Assembly (NCBI GenBank): GCA_001599355.1 | Contig: BCGQ01000005.1 | Location: 190,222-254,221 of the forward strand | Direction of reading: 5' to 3' | From: Nakazawaea peltata | Lineage: Eukaryota; Ascomycota; Pichiomycetes; Alaninales; Pachysolenaceae | DNA length: 64,000 bases | Shown: positions 11,601 through 20,127 of the stretch, piece by piece | How the letters are laid out: each line of letters opens with the position of its first letter | Position numbering within the stretch: position 1 is the first letter of the stretch | The notes under the pieces: generated by a model | Told to the model about the DNA's origin: nothing | The model's input: only the letters and a program-made list of their open reading frames with translations | Databases searched by the model: none | Translations under genes and position numbers: made by a program

Positions 11601-12531
11601 AAGCCCTGAAATTGAATACATTCCTTCAGCTCAGTTCGATTCTCCAGTGCAACAAATGAATCCATTTGGACCTGAAATTTCCCAAGACGATTATTCTTCT
11701 GCGGCTGTCTCTCCAGAAATTCCATTAGAGATTCCTCAAATCGAAGACGAGCAAGACTCTGTTCCTCGTACCATACCTCAAAGAGCTCTTGATCCTTACC
11801 AAAGAGACGAATCTGAAACTGAGGAGGAATCCTTTGAACATACACACCATGACTCCTATGAGCACGAAGATGAATACACACGTGACTCTGATCATGGAGA
11901 TTTATCTGTAAAGATCAAGCAAGAAGAAGTTTTCGGAGAAGATTTCAATGATTATGAAGTTCCAACTCAACAGAAGACGTTAGCTCCAACTTATTATGAG
12001 TCAGACGAACTGGAATATAGAGAGGAAGAATACGAAGATTATGAGGAGGAGTACGAACCAATCAGACAGCATCCATATGCCCTGAGAGTATCACCTAACC
12101 CTGACTCTAGTTCCAGACCAATTTCCATGTCTTATCGTGGAGGTTTACACGGTCCAAAATTCGGTGAGACCAACCAACTCGTACAAAATAACTCTCGTTC
12201 TAACTCTTTGTACATGACCTTACCTCGTGATGATTCCAGTTTACGTTCTGGATCATTCCAATCGTCTCCTTCCAGATTGAATTTGCATACCAATGTGGCA
12301 CCAAGTCAACTGTATTCGAAACCAAAATCAAAAAAGAAATCAGTGTCATTCTCGTCTAGAATCCTTCTCTTTGATACTTACCATGAAGAGGAGTACGATA
12401 GACATCCTGATATTGCAACATGTAATCAATTGACACCAATTTTGGCCCAAAGAATTCGTGAAGAGATCAACATTGTTAAGCTGGAGATGGAGGTTCATGA
12501 GATGTCTAGATGTTATACTCATTTCTTTTAA
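8611..12531 (+). CDS. BNI4: BNI4-like bud-neck scaffold, PP1-targeting
   Basis: Long, mostly disordered, Ser- and Glu-rich protein of 1306 residues. The C-terminal ~66 residues are the informative part: a KSVSF motif (PP1-docking RVxF type) starts a block ending in YTHFF, and its Val is 62 residues from the end. That matches the remembered spacing of the Glc7-docking motif in S. cerevisiae Bni4 (V831 of 892). Bni4 recruits PP1 and chitin synthase III to the bud neck; AFR1/YER158C-type proteins share this tail and are the alternative. A charged repeat (9910-10180) forms a long predicted helix that becomes Ala/Glu/Lys-rich when CTG is read as Ala. ATG at 8611; an in-frame TTG at 8584 is not a likely start. 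Confidence 0.68.
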   Translation: MTSAVSQYNQHKKFYSHSSVKSESTAEMSEDDEYHFSNSSSFQTSTTNSSPVNGKLSTKNSSVTTITNLEGASSRLTNAAHTLSSDTLLSQGFYSAPTLGFKSHTNHIRKSIIQSPSMRTFNLDLYQGGRAGAGGVSTVTPPIALSGAEVPTIGLASSPSMKALESILNERAPKKGFESISEEAENSPMEAEAEAEAGAKAEGTTLTKVQPNLYSSNNRSELSISSFHTAKSIDAESEHLLLADQDLDDLNPEYLAGFDQSLPSPGMVPLSKMGLFSPQIDYQRPQPLHLNTKDVEIEKLAEPAVSTAPTPPPKPRSMLLDDITLDHEDSKSLLQKPPINYTKKMSPRLRSDQFKDQDKPLKDDLLVENTEISKKNRRRSFVGLLKSKRASSSVDLLLHKEPEKGQNNIYTHKSKSKSLSTLVGFDKEKTEKPKEEKLRELLLLKEQKLREQQLLKEEKLKAQQLLKEQKLRDLLLLKEQKLKELQLLKEQKLRELQLLKEQKLKELQLKELQLKELQLKELQNTIPKSKSKLFSAFKRKSLYLVPTPTDTSRKSSHTSTVSKTKSRSNSRSTSTDLASLPSKSTREFIYKTELDDHDSDDEDVIKERDLVPQGHRKRDSILVPSPLLDAGEFDQDPLLEPLYKDLSFSASMMSSINHNYDVVPPSDIGENDDDEDEEELDEFNSSFNTINRSFTDEGISDLRGERVGLGLMGPDSTSRALLPRDISAGSLRLDFEDYNIDDYGLSPALGQQMGQDIPQWSNVSPEKKLVVHSKPPAKLLGEALFPKSLDINEVASITTLERSRSMKSVRSSGANSARNSDGMTIIRSPISPRHEPMHSRTGSMVNGTVLLSPSSILKRRSIMSTDYDDELQEFANMIDFGDDDTTFFNDTMEEALESSEPIQKLGEPLRLKPLPSLPSASEVGSPEIESPRLGSPGIGLRENLQDDQEAEESIVEPVSPFRDTGDDLAPIAPARGQVPAQTRAQVPAPAPPMIKIESPEIEYIPSAQFDSPVQQMNPFGPEISQDDYSSAAVSPEIPLEIPQIEDEQDSVPRTIPQRALDPYQRDESETEEESFEHTHHDSYEHEDEYTRDSDHGDLSVKIKQEEVFGEDFNDYEVPTQQKTLAPTYYESDELEYREEEYEDYEEEYEPIRQHPYALRVSPNPDSSSRPISMSYRGGLHGPKFGETNQLVQNNSRSNSLYMTLPRDDSSLRSGSFQSSPSRLNLHTNVAPSQLYSKPKSKKKSVSFSSRILLFDTYHEEEYDRHPDIATCNQLTPILAQRIREEINIVKLEMEVHEMSRCYTHFF
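9910..10180 (+). repeat. In-frame degenerate repeat in BNI4-like gene
   Basis: About 18 degenerate copies of a CTGAAAGAGCAGAAG-like block encode a charged helix of K-x-x-E-x-Q-x-L-K-E type. Near 10120-10170 it collapses into near-perfect 15-bp units (CTGAAAGAACTGCAA). Many units carry in-frame CTG. Confidence 0.85.
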
Positions 12532-12927
12532 TGACAATATATACGTAATACATATAATGGATACCAAGTAATGTAGGTGATAGGATAGGGAGAGGGTGGA
12601 TAGTAGCTGGTTAGAGACAATAGCTGGTCAGAGATAGTATAGCAGCAGTTAAGGTGGAGTTATGATGTAGTTCAGGATGAATTAGGGTGAGAATAGGGGG
12701 TTAACCCCCAATGTTGGATTACATAAGCCATCCTAATTGGGAATATTAGTCATACACGACTATAAAATCACCCCCAAAATCACCCCCAAATTACCCCCAA
12801 TACAGATCTTACGTACGATATTCAAACATTAAACCACTTTGTTTAATAACATTAAATAGTATAACCATTATACAATTAAATATTAAGAGTACTCTTAAAT
12901 TATCCACTTACCTCTTTCCATCATTCC
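12532..12927. other. Convergent intergenic spacer
   Basis: 3' spacer between the BNI4-like gene and the zinc-cluster gene. It contains C-rich repeats of the ATCACCCCCAAA type near 12766-12800 and one copy of the recurrent CCTAATTGGGAA motif (12732-12743). Confidence 0.6.
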
Positions 12928-15702
12928 TCAACTAAATGGAACACTATCCCCATCATCCCAAAACAAATTGTCACTTATCTTCTCATTATAACTGATCCCC
13001 TGTAATAACCAATTCTTCTTGATCTTCTCAAATGACATCTCAGCACTACCAATTCCATAAGAAATCATATTATCAAAACACAGTTCGATAATCAACTTCT
13101 CAATTGGACGATAAGCACATATACCACAGATTAATAATGGCCATTGAATCATAATGATACGATGATCAAACTGTGTAGTGAGATATTTTCCAATATCAAG
13201 TCTAGGTTTAATGTACCGTTTAGGCTCATTTTCATTTTCAGGTGGGTCTTCTGTTTCGGCATCGCTATCGTTTACAACTTTTAAGCGATTAGAATCATCG
13301 TCATCATCGTCATCTTCCAGTGGTTCGTCAATATCATTCTTCTTTCTCTCATTATTATTACCTAACAAAGAAGAAATCATCTCTTTATCTTCATCATCCA
13401 TATTCCCATAATAATCCTTCAACAGTTTCAGATCTTCATCGGAATATTCATTAACTTTGATGAAGAACAAACTACCGAGAATTTTACGGACAAGATGTTG
13501 CAGAGTCGTTGATCCACTACGAAGCAGAATTACTTTATCAGCAAGCATGAACCTCAAAGTCAGTGCATCTACATACAGTTGATGACAGAGATCGTACCAT
13601 GAGTACCATTCTCGGTCCAACTCATTGAAGAAATAGCAAGAGACAGGGATCGAGGGGATCAAATTAGTGGCCAGATGAGGATTATCCTGGGCAGCTGTTG
13701 AGCTTGAACAATTCTCAGGATGGAATTTCGATTGACGAGAGATCCTGAATGGTGCTTTCTTACTTACTACATATATGTTAGAAGCTCTATGGAGATGATG
13801 GAAAACTTTCATGATCTGTCGGGAACAAAGCTGAGGTCTTCCATCAACAATTTCAATCATGGAAAGGAATTTCAGAGAATCCAGATCTTCATTATTAGAA
13901 TCTTGTCTCGTTTCCGATTCCGACTCCACTTTAGAAGCATCTGCCCTAACTTTCCCTCTACGAATCAGCTCTAAAGAGAGAATAATCTCCTTGAACAGCT
14001 GGGTCATCTCCTCTGAATGACCAAAATACATATTATAAGTATGAGGAATGACTACAGAATTATCCTCTTCATAATCAGGATCTACAAGTTCTCCCGTGGC
14101 CGATCTCTTCATACTCGGAACAGGGTCTTCCTCACTATATCTCGCATCCAAAGCAAGACCATAGTACTTCATACATTTACCGAAATCTGGGTCATTGAGA
14201 CTCAATAACTGATCAAGTTCCGAAGATCCATGGATGGTACCTCCAATGGACACTGTCACTGCCAGCAATATCTCCATCGAGGTGAAGATAGTCTTCGATA
14301 TAAGTAAGCTTACATTATTATTAGGGGTGTAATGAGAGTATTTGAGGAGCAAATCTTTGGCTCCTCTTAAATGGGCCCTCCAATTAGATCCCGTGGACGA
14401 AGAGAAGTCGCATGCAAGGATCAATGTGGTGAAGAGCAAACTCTCAATATTATTTACAATCTCTGTCTTCTTTCGGAGCACAGCATCGAGAGAATTGAGA
14501 CACGAAGAAAGGTAGAAAGACCGAAGACGACGATGAATCTTAAGACTCAGAGCATCGCTTCCAGTCACAGACTTGGCAGAATTGGAATTGGTTTTATGTA
14601 AGATCTGGAAATACTCGTATCTAGCCGAGATCGCCAAAATTGCCGACAATAAATAGGGAGACTTCTTTGCTCTGATCAAAATGTTATTTATGAAGGCATT
14701 GTGCAAATATTGAGTGGAAAAAGGCATTAAATTTAGGTGGACTCTGGTGACAAATGTCTTCAAATAGTTGATATGAGACGACGAGAGACTTAATTGGAAG
14801 AAATTCGAGATATTCACTAGGTCCTGCTGGGTAATAGACCGCTCTAAAACGTTTAGAAGTTTGAAATCGTCTAGCTTTCTTGAAGCCGAGGGTATTTGTT
14901 TTGGGATGACCGGCTCATGGATTAGAAGGTCTTCTTCCGAGTACTTGAATTCAGGGATTGGTTCTATGATGGTGGGAGTTTGAAGACCAGGAGTGGTTTG
15001 TAGAGGAGATGGAACCATTGGAGTGTTCAGATGTACCCCCGGAGTACTCAGATGTACCCCCGGAGTACTCAGATGTACCCCCGGAGTACTACTGACTTGA
15101 ACCCCCGGAGTACTGACTTGAACCCCCGGACTCACCTGTACCGGACTAAGATGTACCCTCGGAGTACCCACCTGTACCCCATTCCCCATCCCAGGCGTAT
15201 CCAGCCACGGCACATCCGTATTAATCAACTCATTCAAATCGTTAATCAAAGACGACGCATCATTGAGTAACTCATTATACAATCCCGGATATTGCAGCAG
15301 ATCCAAAGGAACTGGAGGTGTGAAAGGTTCCCCAAATTGGAAGGTAGCCGGTGTTGGAAATGGAGCTCCGATTGGCGGCACCATACCATTTGGTGCTGGA
15401 GAATTGATCAGACTACCAATTTGAGATCCTCCCCTCCCAACAGGAGACCTAAATTCCATCTCTTCCGACTGCTGCTCAGGATGTTTCTGCTTCAAATTGA
15501 CTAGCCCTTTGTTGGCGGTATGGACGGTGAAAATCCTCGAATTGTTGAACTTGATGGACTTTTCATATACACACTCATTTGATCTTCCTGAAGATGAGCA
15601 TTGTCCACATACAGGGTGGGTCTCATCACATTTCAACCGCCGGTGCTTACAGACGCGACACCCATTCCTGGAATACTGTCTCTTTTTGCGGGGTTCATCC
15701 AT
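12928..15702 (-). CDS. Zn2Cys6 fungal transcription factor
   Basis: Predicted DNA-binding regulator of 924 residues. The N-terminus has a complete zinc binuclear cluster with Cys at 15, 18, 25, 32, 35 and 44 (C-x2-C-x6-C-x6-C-x2-C-x8-C), preceded by basic residues. A Pro-rich segment with TPGVHLS-type repeats follows (about residues 184-240). The middle and C-terminal parts look like a fungal-specific regulatory domain, with an acidic run of Glu/Asp near residue 800. The SRNGCxxCK start is common in the LYS14/UGA-type group, but I cannot name an ortholog. ATG at 15700-15702; the upstream in-frame TTG is not a likely start. Targets unknown. Confidence 0.82.
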   Translation of the reverse strand: MDEPRKKRQYSRNGCRVCKHRRLKCDETHPVCGQCSSSGRSNECVYEKSIKFNNSRIFTVHTANKGLVNLKQKHPEQQSEEMEFRSPVGRGGSQIGSLINSPAPNGMVPPIGAPFPTPATFQFGEPFTPPVPLDLLQYPGLYNELLNDASSLINDLNELINTDVPWLDTPGMGNGVQVGTPRVHLSPVQVSPGVQVSTPGVQVSSTPGVHLSTPGVHLSTPGVHLNTPMVPSPLQTTPGLQTPTIIEPIPEFKYSEEDLLIHEPVIPKQIPSASRKLDDFKLLNVLERSITQQDLVNISNFFQLSLSSSHINYLKTFVTRVHLNLMPFSTQYLHNAFINNILIRAKKSPYLLSAILAISARYEYFQILHKTNSNSAKSVTGSDALSLKIHRRLRSFYLSSCLNSLDAVLRKKTEIVNNIESLLFTTLILACDFSSSTGSNWRAHLRGAKDLLLKYSHYTPNNNVSLLISKTIFTSMEILLAVTVSIGGTIHGSSELDQLLSLNDPDFGKCMKYYGLALDARYSEEDPVPSMKRSATGELVDPDYEEDNSVVIPHTYNMYFGHSEEMTQLFKEIILSLELIRRGKVRADASKVESESETRQDSNNEDLDSLKFLSMIEIVDGRPQLCSRQIMKVFHHLHRASNIYVVSKKAPFRISRQSKFHPENCSSSTAAQDNPHLATNLIPSIPVSCYFFNELDREWYSWYDLCHQLYVDALTLRFMLADKVILLRSGSTTLQHLVRKILGSLFFIKVNEYSDEDLKLLKDYYGNMDDEDKEMISSLLGNNNERKKNDIDEPLEDDDDDDDSNRLKVVNDSDAETEDPPENENEPKRYIKPRLDIGKYLTTQFDHRIIMIQWPLLICGICAYRPIEKLIIELCFDNMISYGIGSAEMSFEKIKKNWLLQGISYNEKISDNLFWDDGDSVPFS
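15022..15150 (-). repeat. In-frame minisatellite in zinc-cluster gene
   Basis: Degenerate 21-bp units, several containing CCCCCGGAGTACTCAGATGT, encode repeated TPGVHLS/TPGVQVS peptides within the regulator. Three units are nearly identical and flanking ones have diverged. The pattern suggests length polymorphism between strains (inference). Confidence 0.88.
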
Positions 15703-16178
15703 TTTTTGGGCTTCAAATGGGTATAATATCAAAGACTGGTGTCTATTGCCTTGAAAAATCCAGTTCTCCTGTCTATAACAGCCTCACAATGACTCCTTAT
15801 CTTCCTGTGTAGACCAAGATCGAGCCTTTGTTTAGGCCGTTGAAAATTTTCTTAGCGGTTTTTGAGGATAGGCGGAGATTGGGGGCGGTGGGATTTTGCG
15901 CGGGCGGAAAGAGGGCGGAAATTGGGCGGAACGGGTGAGCCGCGGGGACGCACCTAGAGCTCAAATTGGGGATACATCGAAGAGAAGGGGATCATTAAAA
16001 GGGGTCAAATTCAGAGGGGGCACTTAAAATTCATACAGTACCTTCCAATACGACCCAAATAACATAATTTTACAACTTAATCACCTTTTCAAATAAATAT
16101 ATCTCAATAAATTAATATTAATTACTTTCCTTCCATATTTATAGTGGAATATCACATATCTCCCGTGATAAACCACCT
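15703..16178. other. Intergenic with GGCGGA cluster
   Basis: Upstream region of the zinc-cluster gene and 3' region of the permease gene. At 15870-15932 there are several GGGCGGA/GGCGGAA elements within about 60 bp, in unusually GC-rich DNA for a spacer. These could be binding sites of the regulator itself or of another factor (inference). Confidence 0.55.
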
Positions 16179-17921
16179 TTATCTATATATTTTAGACCAT
16201 TGTTTCACCGTCAAACCATCCGAAAGTTCAATCTCGGTTTCCACCAAATCATAACCCCCAATCCAAGGCAAAAATTGGAAATAAACTGCCCAATACATGA
16301 TGCAACCAACCAAAGTCGCAACCCCACAATAGGCAAAAACCTTACTACCACCAGTAAACACCAATGGACCAATCATAAGGAAAATCATGGCAAAAATAAA
16401 GAACCCTGTAGACCACATGGGAGCTCTATAAAGATGAGGTAAGTGAGAATATTCTTTTCTCAATTTGAATATTCCCAATGCCGTCAATAATGCAAAGAAA
16501 TTAGTAGGATAGGAATCAAGGTTGATGATAAACTCGTATAAACTTCCCGACAATGGGAACGAAAGGACGATGGAAGTGACTACTAACATGACTAAAAGCC
16601 CTGGTAATGGTCCATTTTTTGGCCAATTTCTTGACATGATTTTAGAGAACGGTAAAAATCCCTCTCTGAACAGTTCTTGATTTACACGGCCAAATCCATA
16701 CAGAGAGATAAGAACATTACCGAAACACAGGAACAGCACACACAGAGTGAGGAATTTGGTACCGAAAGAATCTCCGAAGATTTTACTGAACATCAAAGAG
16801 CCAACAAGTTCATCACTGGCAAATAATTCCAGAGGAGGAATGACTGTAAGATAAGCCCAATTGATAGTAAGATAACATCCATAGACGAGACCCAAAGTCA
16901 ATAAGCCGGCGATTTTCAATGTCCGACGAGGGTTAATCACTTCTGCTGTGAAGACAACAATCAGTTGATAACCCCCCGAAGAAAATGTACATTTCAAGAT
17001 CAGTGAGGTATATTTCATTGGAGTCATCTTATCCCAATCGATAAACCAGAAACTCGAGTCGAATAATTTCAAATTATCATTATAAGTGACGCCAGTGAGC
17101 AGCGATGGTAATAAAACATAGACACTTGACAATGTAATGATTACAAGAAGAGTTAACTTAACCACACCGATAACATTTTGGATCACCATGGCCTGTCTAA
17201 CATTGAATCCATAAGCCAAAGTAGCCAGGAATACTAAAGACCACAGAAGTTGTTTAGTCCTATAAGTATCTTCGATATCAAATAACAGCAATGTATACTT
17301 GGAAAAGATCATTGCATTTGACAGAGGATGATTGAAAATCAAAGCCAGAATACTGACCACACAATTTACCATCATCTTGGGTTTTCTGAAAAGGAATTGC
17401 AAGTAAGTCTTTGTTCCCCCATTCTTATTAATAATCGAGCTGAATTCCAATAAAATCCTGAACCCTCCGTAACCAATGGTCATCCCAATAAGCCAACTAC
17501 TGAAAAATAACACTGGGCTACCTTCCACGTTTTGATAAACCAAAGCAGGGGTCGCAAAAATTCCCGACCCAAACATCTTAGAAATCAATATCATAGCCAC
17601 CGTAGTTAACCCAAGATGTCTTTCCAGATAAGTAGCAGGAGTCAAATAAAAGGAATCATGCTCAACACGAGACCTAGTAAGTTCCAAAGTATTCACCATT
17701 AACAGTCCATTCTCCGAGAATTGATTATCCCAGTTCACTATCCCATCCTCAGAACTCTCACCATCACCTCTTCTCTCTATATCTTCCACATAAGAATGCA
17801 CCTTAACACCATCTCTCATCAAGGAGGAACTCTCGTCGAGTTCATCTGAAGCATTCGCAAATACAGCTACAGACGTATTAGTCTGTACCTTCCGAGGGTC
17901 ATCCAAGATCACACGACTCAT
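16179..17921 (-). CDS. Amino-acid permease, MUP1/MUP3 (methionine) type
   Basis: APC/LAT-type permease of 580 residues with about twelve membrane segments after a hydrophilic ~85-residue N-terminus. The first segment has KMFGSGIFATPALV, the GSGIFATP signature of MUP-type L-methionine transporters, followed by NKNGGTKTYLQFLF. Fungal relatives are the high- and low-affinity methionine permeases Mup1 and Mup3. I cannot decide which and leave the symbol empty. ATG at 17919-17921. The promoter at about 18040-18052 carries a copy of the recurrent CCCGATTGGGAAA element. Confidence 0.78.
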   Translation of the reverse strand: MSRVILDDPRKVQTNTSVAVFANASDELDESSSLMRDGVKVHSYVEDIERRGDGESSEDGIVNWDNQFSENGLLMVNTLELTRSRVEHDSFYLTPATYLERHLGLTTVAMILISKMFGSGIFATPALVYQNVEGSPVLFFSSWLIGMTIGYGGFRILLEFSSIINKNGGTKTYLQFLFRKPKMMVNCVVSILALIFNHPLSNAMIFSKYTLLLFDIEDTYRTKQLLWSLVFLATLAYGFNVRQAMVIQNVIGVVKLTLLVIITLSSVYVLLPSLLTGVTYNDNLKLFDSSFWFIDWDKMTPMKYTSLILKCTFSSGGYQLIVVFTAEVINPRRTLKIAGLLTLGLVYGCYLTINWAYLTVIPPLELFASDELVGSLMFSKIFGDSFGTKFLTLCVLFLCFGNVLISLYGFGRVNQELFREGFLPFSKIMSRNWPKNGPLPGLLVMLVVTSIVLSFPLSGSLYEFIINLDSYPTNFFALLTALGIFKLRKEYSHLPHLYRAPMWSTGFFIFAMIFLMIGPLVFTGGSKVFAYCGVATLVGCIMYWAVYFQFLPWIGGYDLVETEIELSDGLTVKQWSKIYR

Positions 17922-18104
17922 TATCCCAGCTTCTATCGACTCTTGTTCTTCCCTCTTGCCCTTGCTCTTCTCTGCCGTCTTTTAACTTTGCCGAAGAAAA
18001 ATCGATTTTTAGTTCGTGCATTATCTACTGGAAAAATTACCCGATTGGGAAACTAGAGCGCTTATCGAAAAGCTTATTTGAAGTACTTTTAGGGGGTGAT
18101 AGGA

Positions 18105-19550
18105 TTAGAATACATAAGGGATGAAAAGGTATGGACACTCTTTCAAGTATCTGTCCCAGTCTTCTCCGTACTTCTTCTCACACTTTCTGTTGTCTCTGAT
18201 AGCTCTATGGACGAGGACAACGAAGAAGAAGCAAGGGTAGAAGAAAGGCAATGGGCTGGCGAAACCACATATCAAGGCCCAGGTCAACGATTGGGTCCAA
18301 TCGACAGTGTAGTGAATCTTTCTGGCATATTTGTACCATCCGTCAGTTAATAAGACAGAGCCATTTTTACAAGTGATATACTTAGGCTTCTTCAATACTT
18401 GGTATGGCAAGAATGGGAAAGTCTTTCTGACGTGAGTGTCACCGCTCATGATCTTTCTGAATGAGTTCTTTTGGCCATTGGTGGTGTCAAAGAAGTAATA
18501 AGCAATAGATAAAGTAATAAATAACAGGGTGATGTAGGTGGTCGACCACAGGTACTCTTCTGGTTTATGATAGTATAAGAATAAAGTACAGTGACAGTAG
18601 GTGAATGGAACACCGGCGATATTCCAGAAAATTAACATGAAACCGAATTTCTCGTACAGCATATCCCAAGTTGGAACGATCAACTCTTCACCCTTGGAAC
18701 AAGCATTGGCATAAAGATAATGCAGGTACAATACAAAGTAAGCGTTGGCAGAAACATGACCGTAAGTGTCATGTTGGTACAAACACAACAGCAGAGACAT
18801 GAAATACAAGATATACCATGGTAATCTGACTTCGAAGAACATCTTCAAATCAAGAATACCAATTCTTGGGTTCAATGGAGCTCCCAAAAACATATCATAG
18901 ATATGGTTTCCGGTCATTCTATGATAATCTTTAGAAACGGTCAAAGTATAGACATAAAGACCAATACTGAAGACAAATCCACAAATGATCAGCAGAGTCA
19001 TGATCTGTGGGAATAATTCTAAGATAGTATACAATTTAAAAATACCGGAAAAGTGTAAAACAGCAGCAACAGCATTGGAAACGTAAAACGACCACATGGC
19101 ATTACAGAAATATGGCAATTGTTTGTTATCCAAATGGCTCAATGGTTGACCTTTAGTCCAGACTCCAGGTAAAGTGTAATAGAAAGCTACTTGAGTGAAG
19201 AGGAAAGTCAAAAAGATTCTCCAAGTTCTCAATGATGGGGTCAGATGATCAACGAAAAGTTGAACTAAGTGTTGGACAAAGGCACCAAAAGTTTGATCTT
19301 CCGATGGAGTAGGGAATTTTCCACCATAAAATTGAGCCCCAATCCACATATACCACATCAACAATGGGAATCCAATCATCATACCAAGAGCTCCAACTGG
19401 ACCTCCGAAATCCCACTCGATATCTTCCTTCTTAAGGTACTTAGCATCTCTAGTTGAAGAGACCTCGACAGTCTGCTCGACTGCGCCAGTATCCTCGGAC
19501 AACAAAGGCTCGTTTTCATTCATCTTCTTAGCACTTCTCGTTCTAGCCAT
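18105..19550 (-). CDS. ERG4: C-24(28) sterol reductase
   Basis: Last enzyme of ergosterol synthesis: an NADPH-dependent ER membrane enzyme that reduces the C24(28) double bond. The protein has 481 residues, close to the usual ~470. It shows the ERG4/ERG24 family tail: [19 protein letters not shown], then the [18 protein letters not shown] block and ending YLFIPYVF. Eight or more hydrophobic segments are present. CTG codons within membrane segments would be Ala under the inferred code. Two copies of a TCGTATA sterol-response core lie in its promoter. ATG at 19548-19550. Alternative family members (ERG24, ERG3) are unlikely from the N-terminal and C-terminal motifs. Confidence 0.93.
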   Translation of the reverse strand: MARTRSAKKMNENEPLLSEDTGAVEQTVEVSSTRDAKYLKKEDIEWDFGGPVGALGMMIGFPLLMWYMWIGAQFYGGKFPTPSEDQTFGAFVQHLVQLFVDHLTPSLRTWRIFLTFLFTQVAFYYTLPGVWTKGQPLSHLDNKQLPYFCNAMWSFYVSNAVAAVLHFSGIFKLYTILELFPQIMTLLIICGFVFSIGLYVYTLTVSKDYHRMTGNHIYDMFLGAPLNPRIGILDLKMFFEVRLPWYILYFMSLLLCLYQHDTYGHVSANAYFVLYLHYLYANACSKGEELIVPTWDMLYEKFGFMLIFWNIAGVPFTYCHCTLFLYYHKPEEYLWSTTYITLLFITLSIAYYFFDTTNGQKNSFRKIMSGDTHVRKTFPFLPYQVLKKPKYITCKNGSVLLTDGWYKYARKIHYTVDWTQSLTWALICGFASPLPFFYPCFFFVVLVHRAIRDNRKCEKKYGEDWDRYLKECPYLFIPYVF

Positions 19551-19598
19551 CTTGAATGCTTCTCCCTCGTTCTTATATACTCTAGAGGTGGATCAACG

Positions 19599-19613
19599 AT
19601 TTTATATACGAGG
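19599..19613 (-). promoter_or_regulatory. Sterol-response-like element with TATA, copy 1
   Basis: Reverse complement reads CCTCGTATATAAAAT. TCGTATA (19605-19611) equals the Upc2/Ecm22 core known in yeast ERG genes, and TATATAAAA overlaps it as a possible TATA box. It is about 55 bp upstream of the ERG4 ATG. Identical 15 bp recur 110 bp further upstream. Confidence 0.55.
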
Positions 19614-19708
19614 TTTGTTTGTTTACGAAAGTGAAAAAATTGAGCCTAAAATGGGCGGAGCTTTGAAGGTGATGCTCCTGCGGGATGGGCTGTCCTTGGC
19701 GCGGGAGC

Positions 19709-19723
19709 ATTTTATATACGAGG
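19709..19723 (-). promoter_or_regulatory. Sterol-response-like element, copy 2
   Basis: Exact second copy of the 15-bp CCTCGTATATAAAAT element (core at 19715-19721), about 165 bp upstream of the ERG4 ATG. Duplication of the core in a sterol gene promoter supports Upc2-type control (inference). Confidence 0.5.
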
Positions 19724-19966
19724 ATGAGTTTAAGCGAGGGAGAAGAGAGATGGGGGAAAGGAGGGAAGCGAGAGCATGGGGGAGCCAAGAAGTGAGACTC
19801 AAAGAGACAGGGAGATTCAGGAAATACAGGGAATTAGCTGGAGAGCGTCAGAATATCCGGAACGTCAAGGATATTTTATGATTATTTCTATTATTAGTAA
19901 ACATCGTGACACCAAATGCCCTGCCACCTGACATCTCCTAGTCAGTACATAATAGATTCTCCATAG

Positions 19967-20017
19967 TAGACATTACTCCATTGTAGACATTACTCCATTG
20001 TAGACATTACTCCATAG
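19967..20017. repeat. 17-bp tandem repeat, 3 units
   Basis: TAGACATTACTCCATTG occurs twice exactly and once with one change, at 19967, 19984 and 20001, in the SCL1 3' spacer. Confidence 0.9.
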
Positions 20018-20127
20018 TAAAGGCTACTACTGCCTCTAGTAATAACTTCTACCACACTGCCTCACACAGTCTACGATCTCTACTCTCTACACCTTCTAAT
20101 TCAAATCTTAACTATACTATCTATGAA

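Larger units (their letters stand above)
19551..20127. other. ERG4 promoter and SCL1 3' spacer
   Basis: The ERG4 promoter occupies about 19551-19750 (see the sterol elements). The rest holds purine-rich DNA (19735-19830) and a 17-bp tandem repeat (19967-20017) just past SCL1. Confidence 0.6.
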
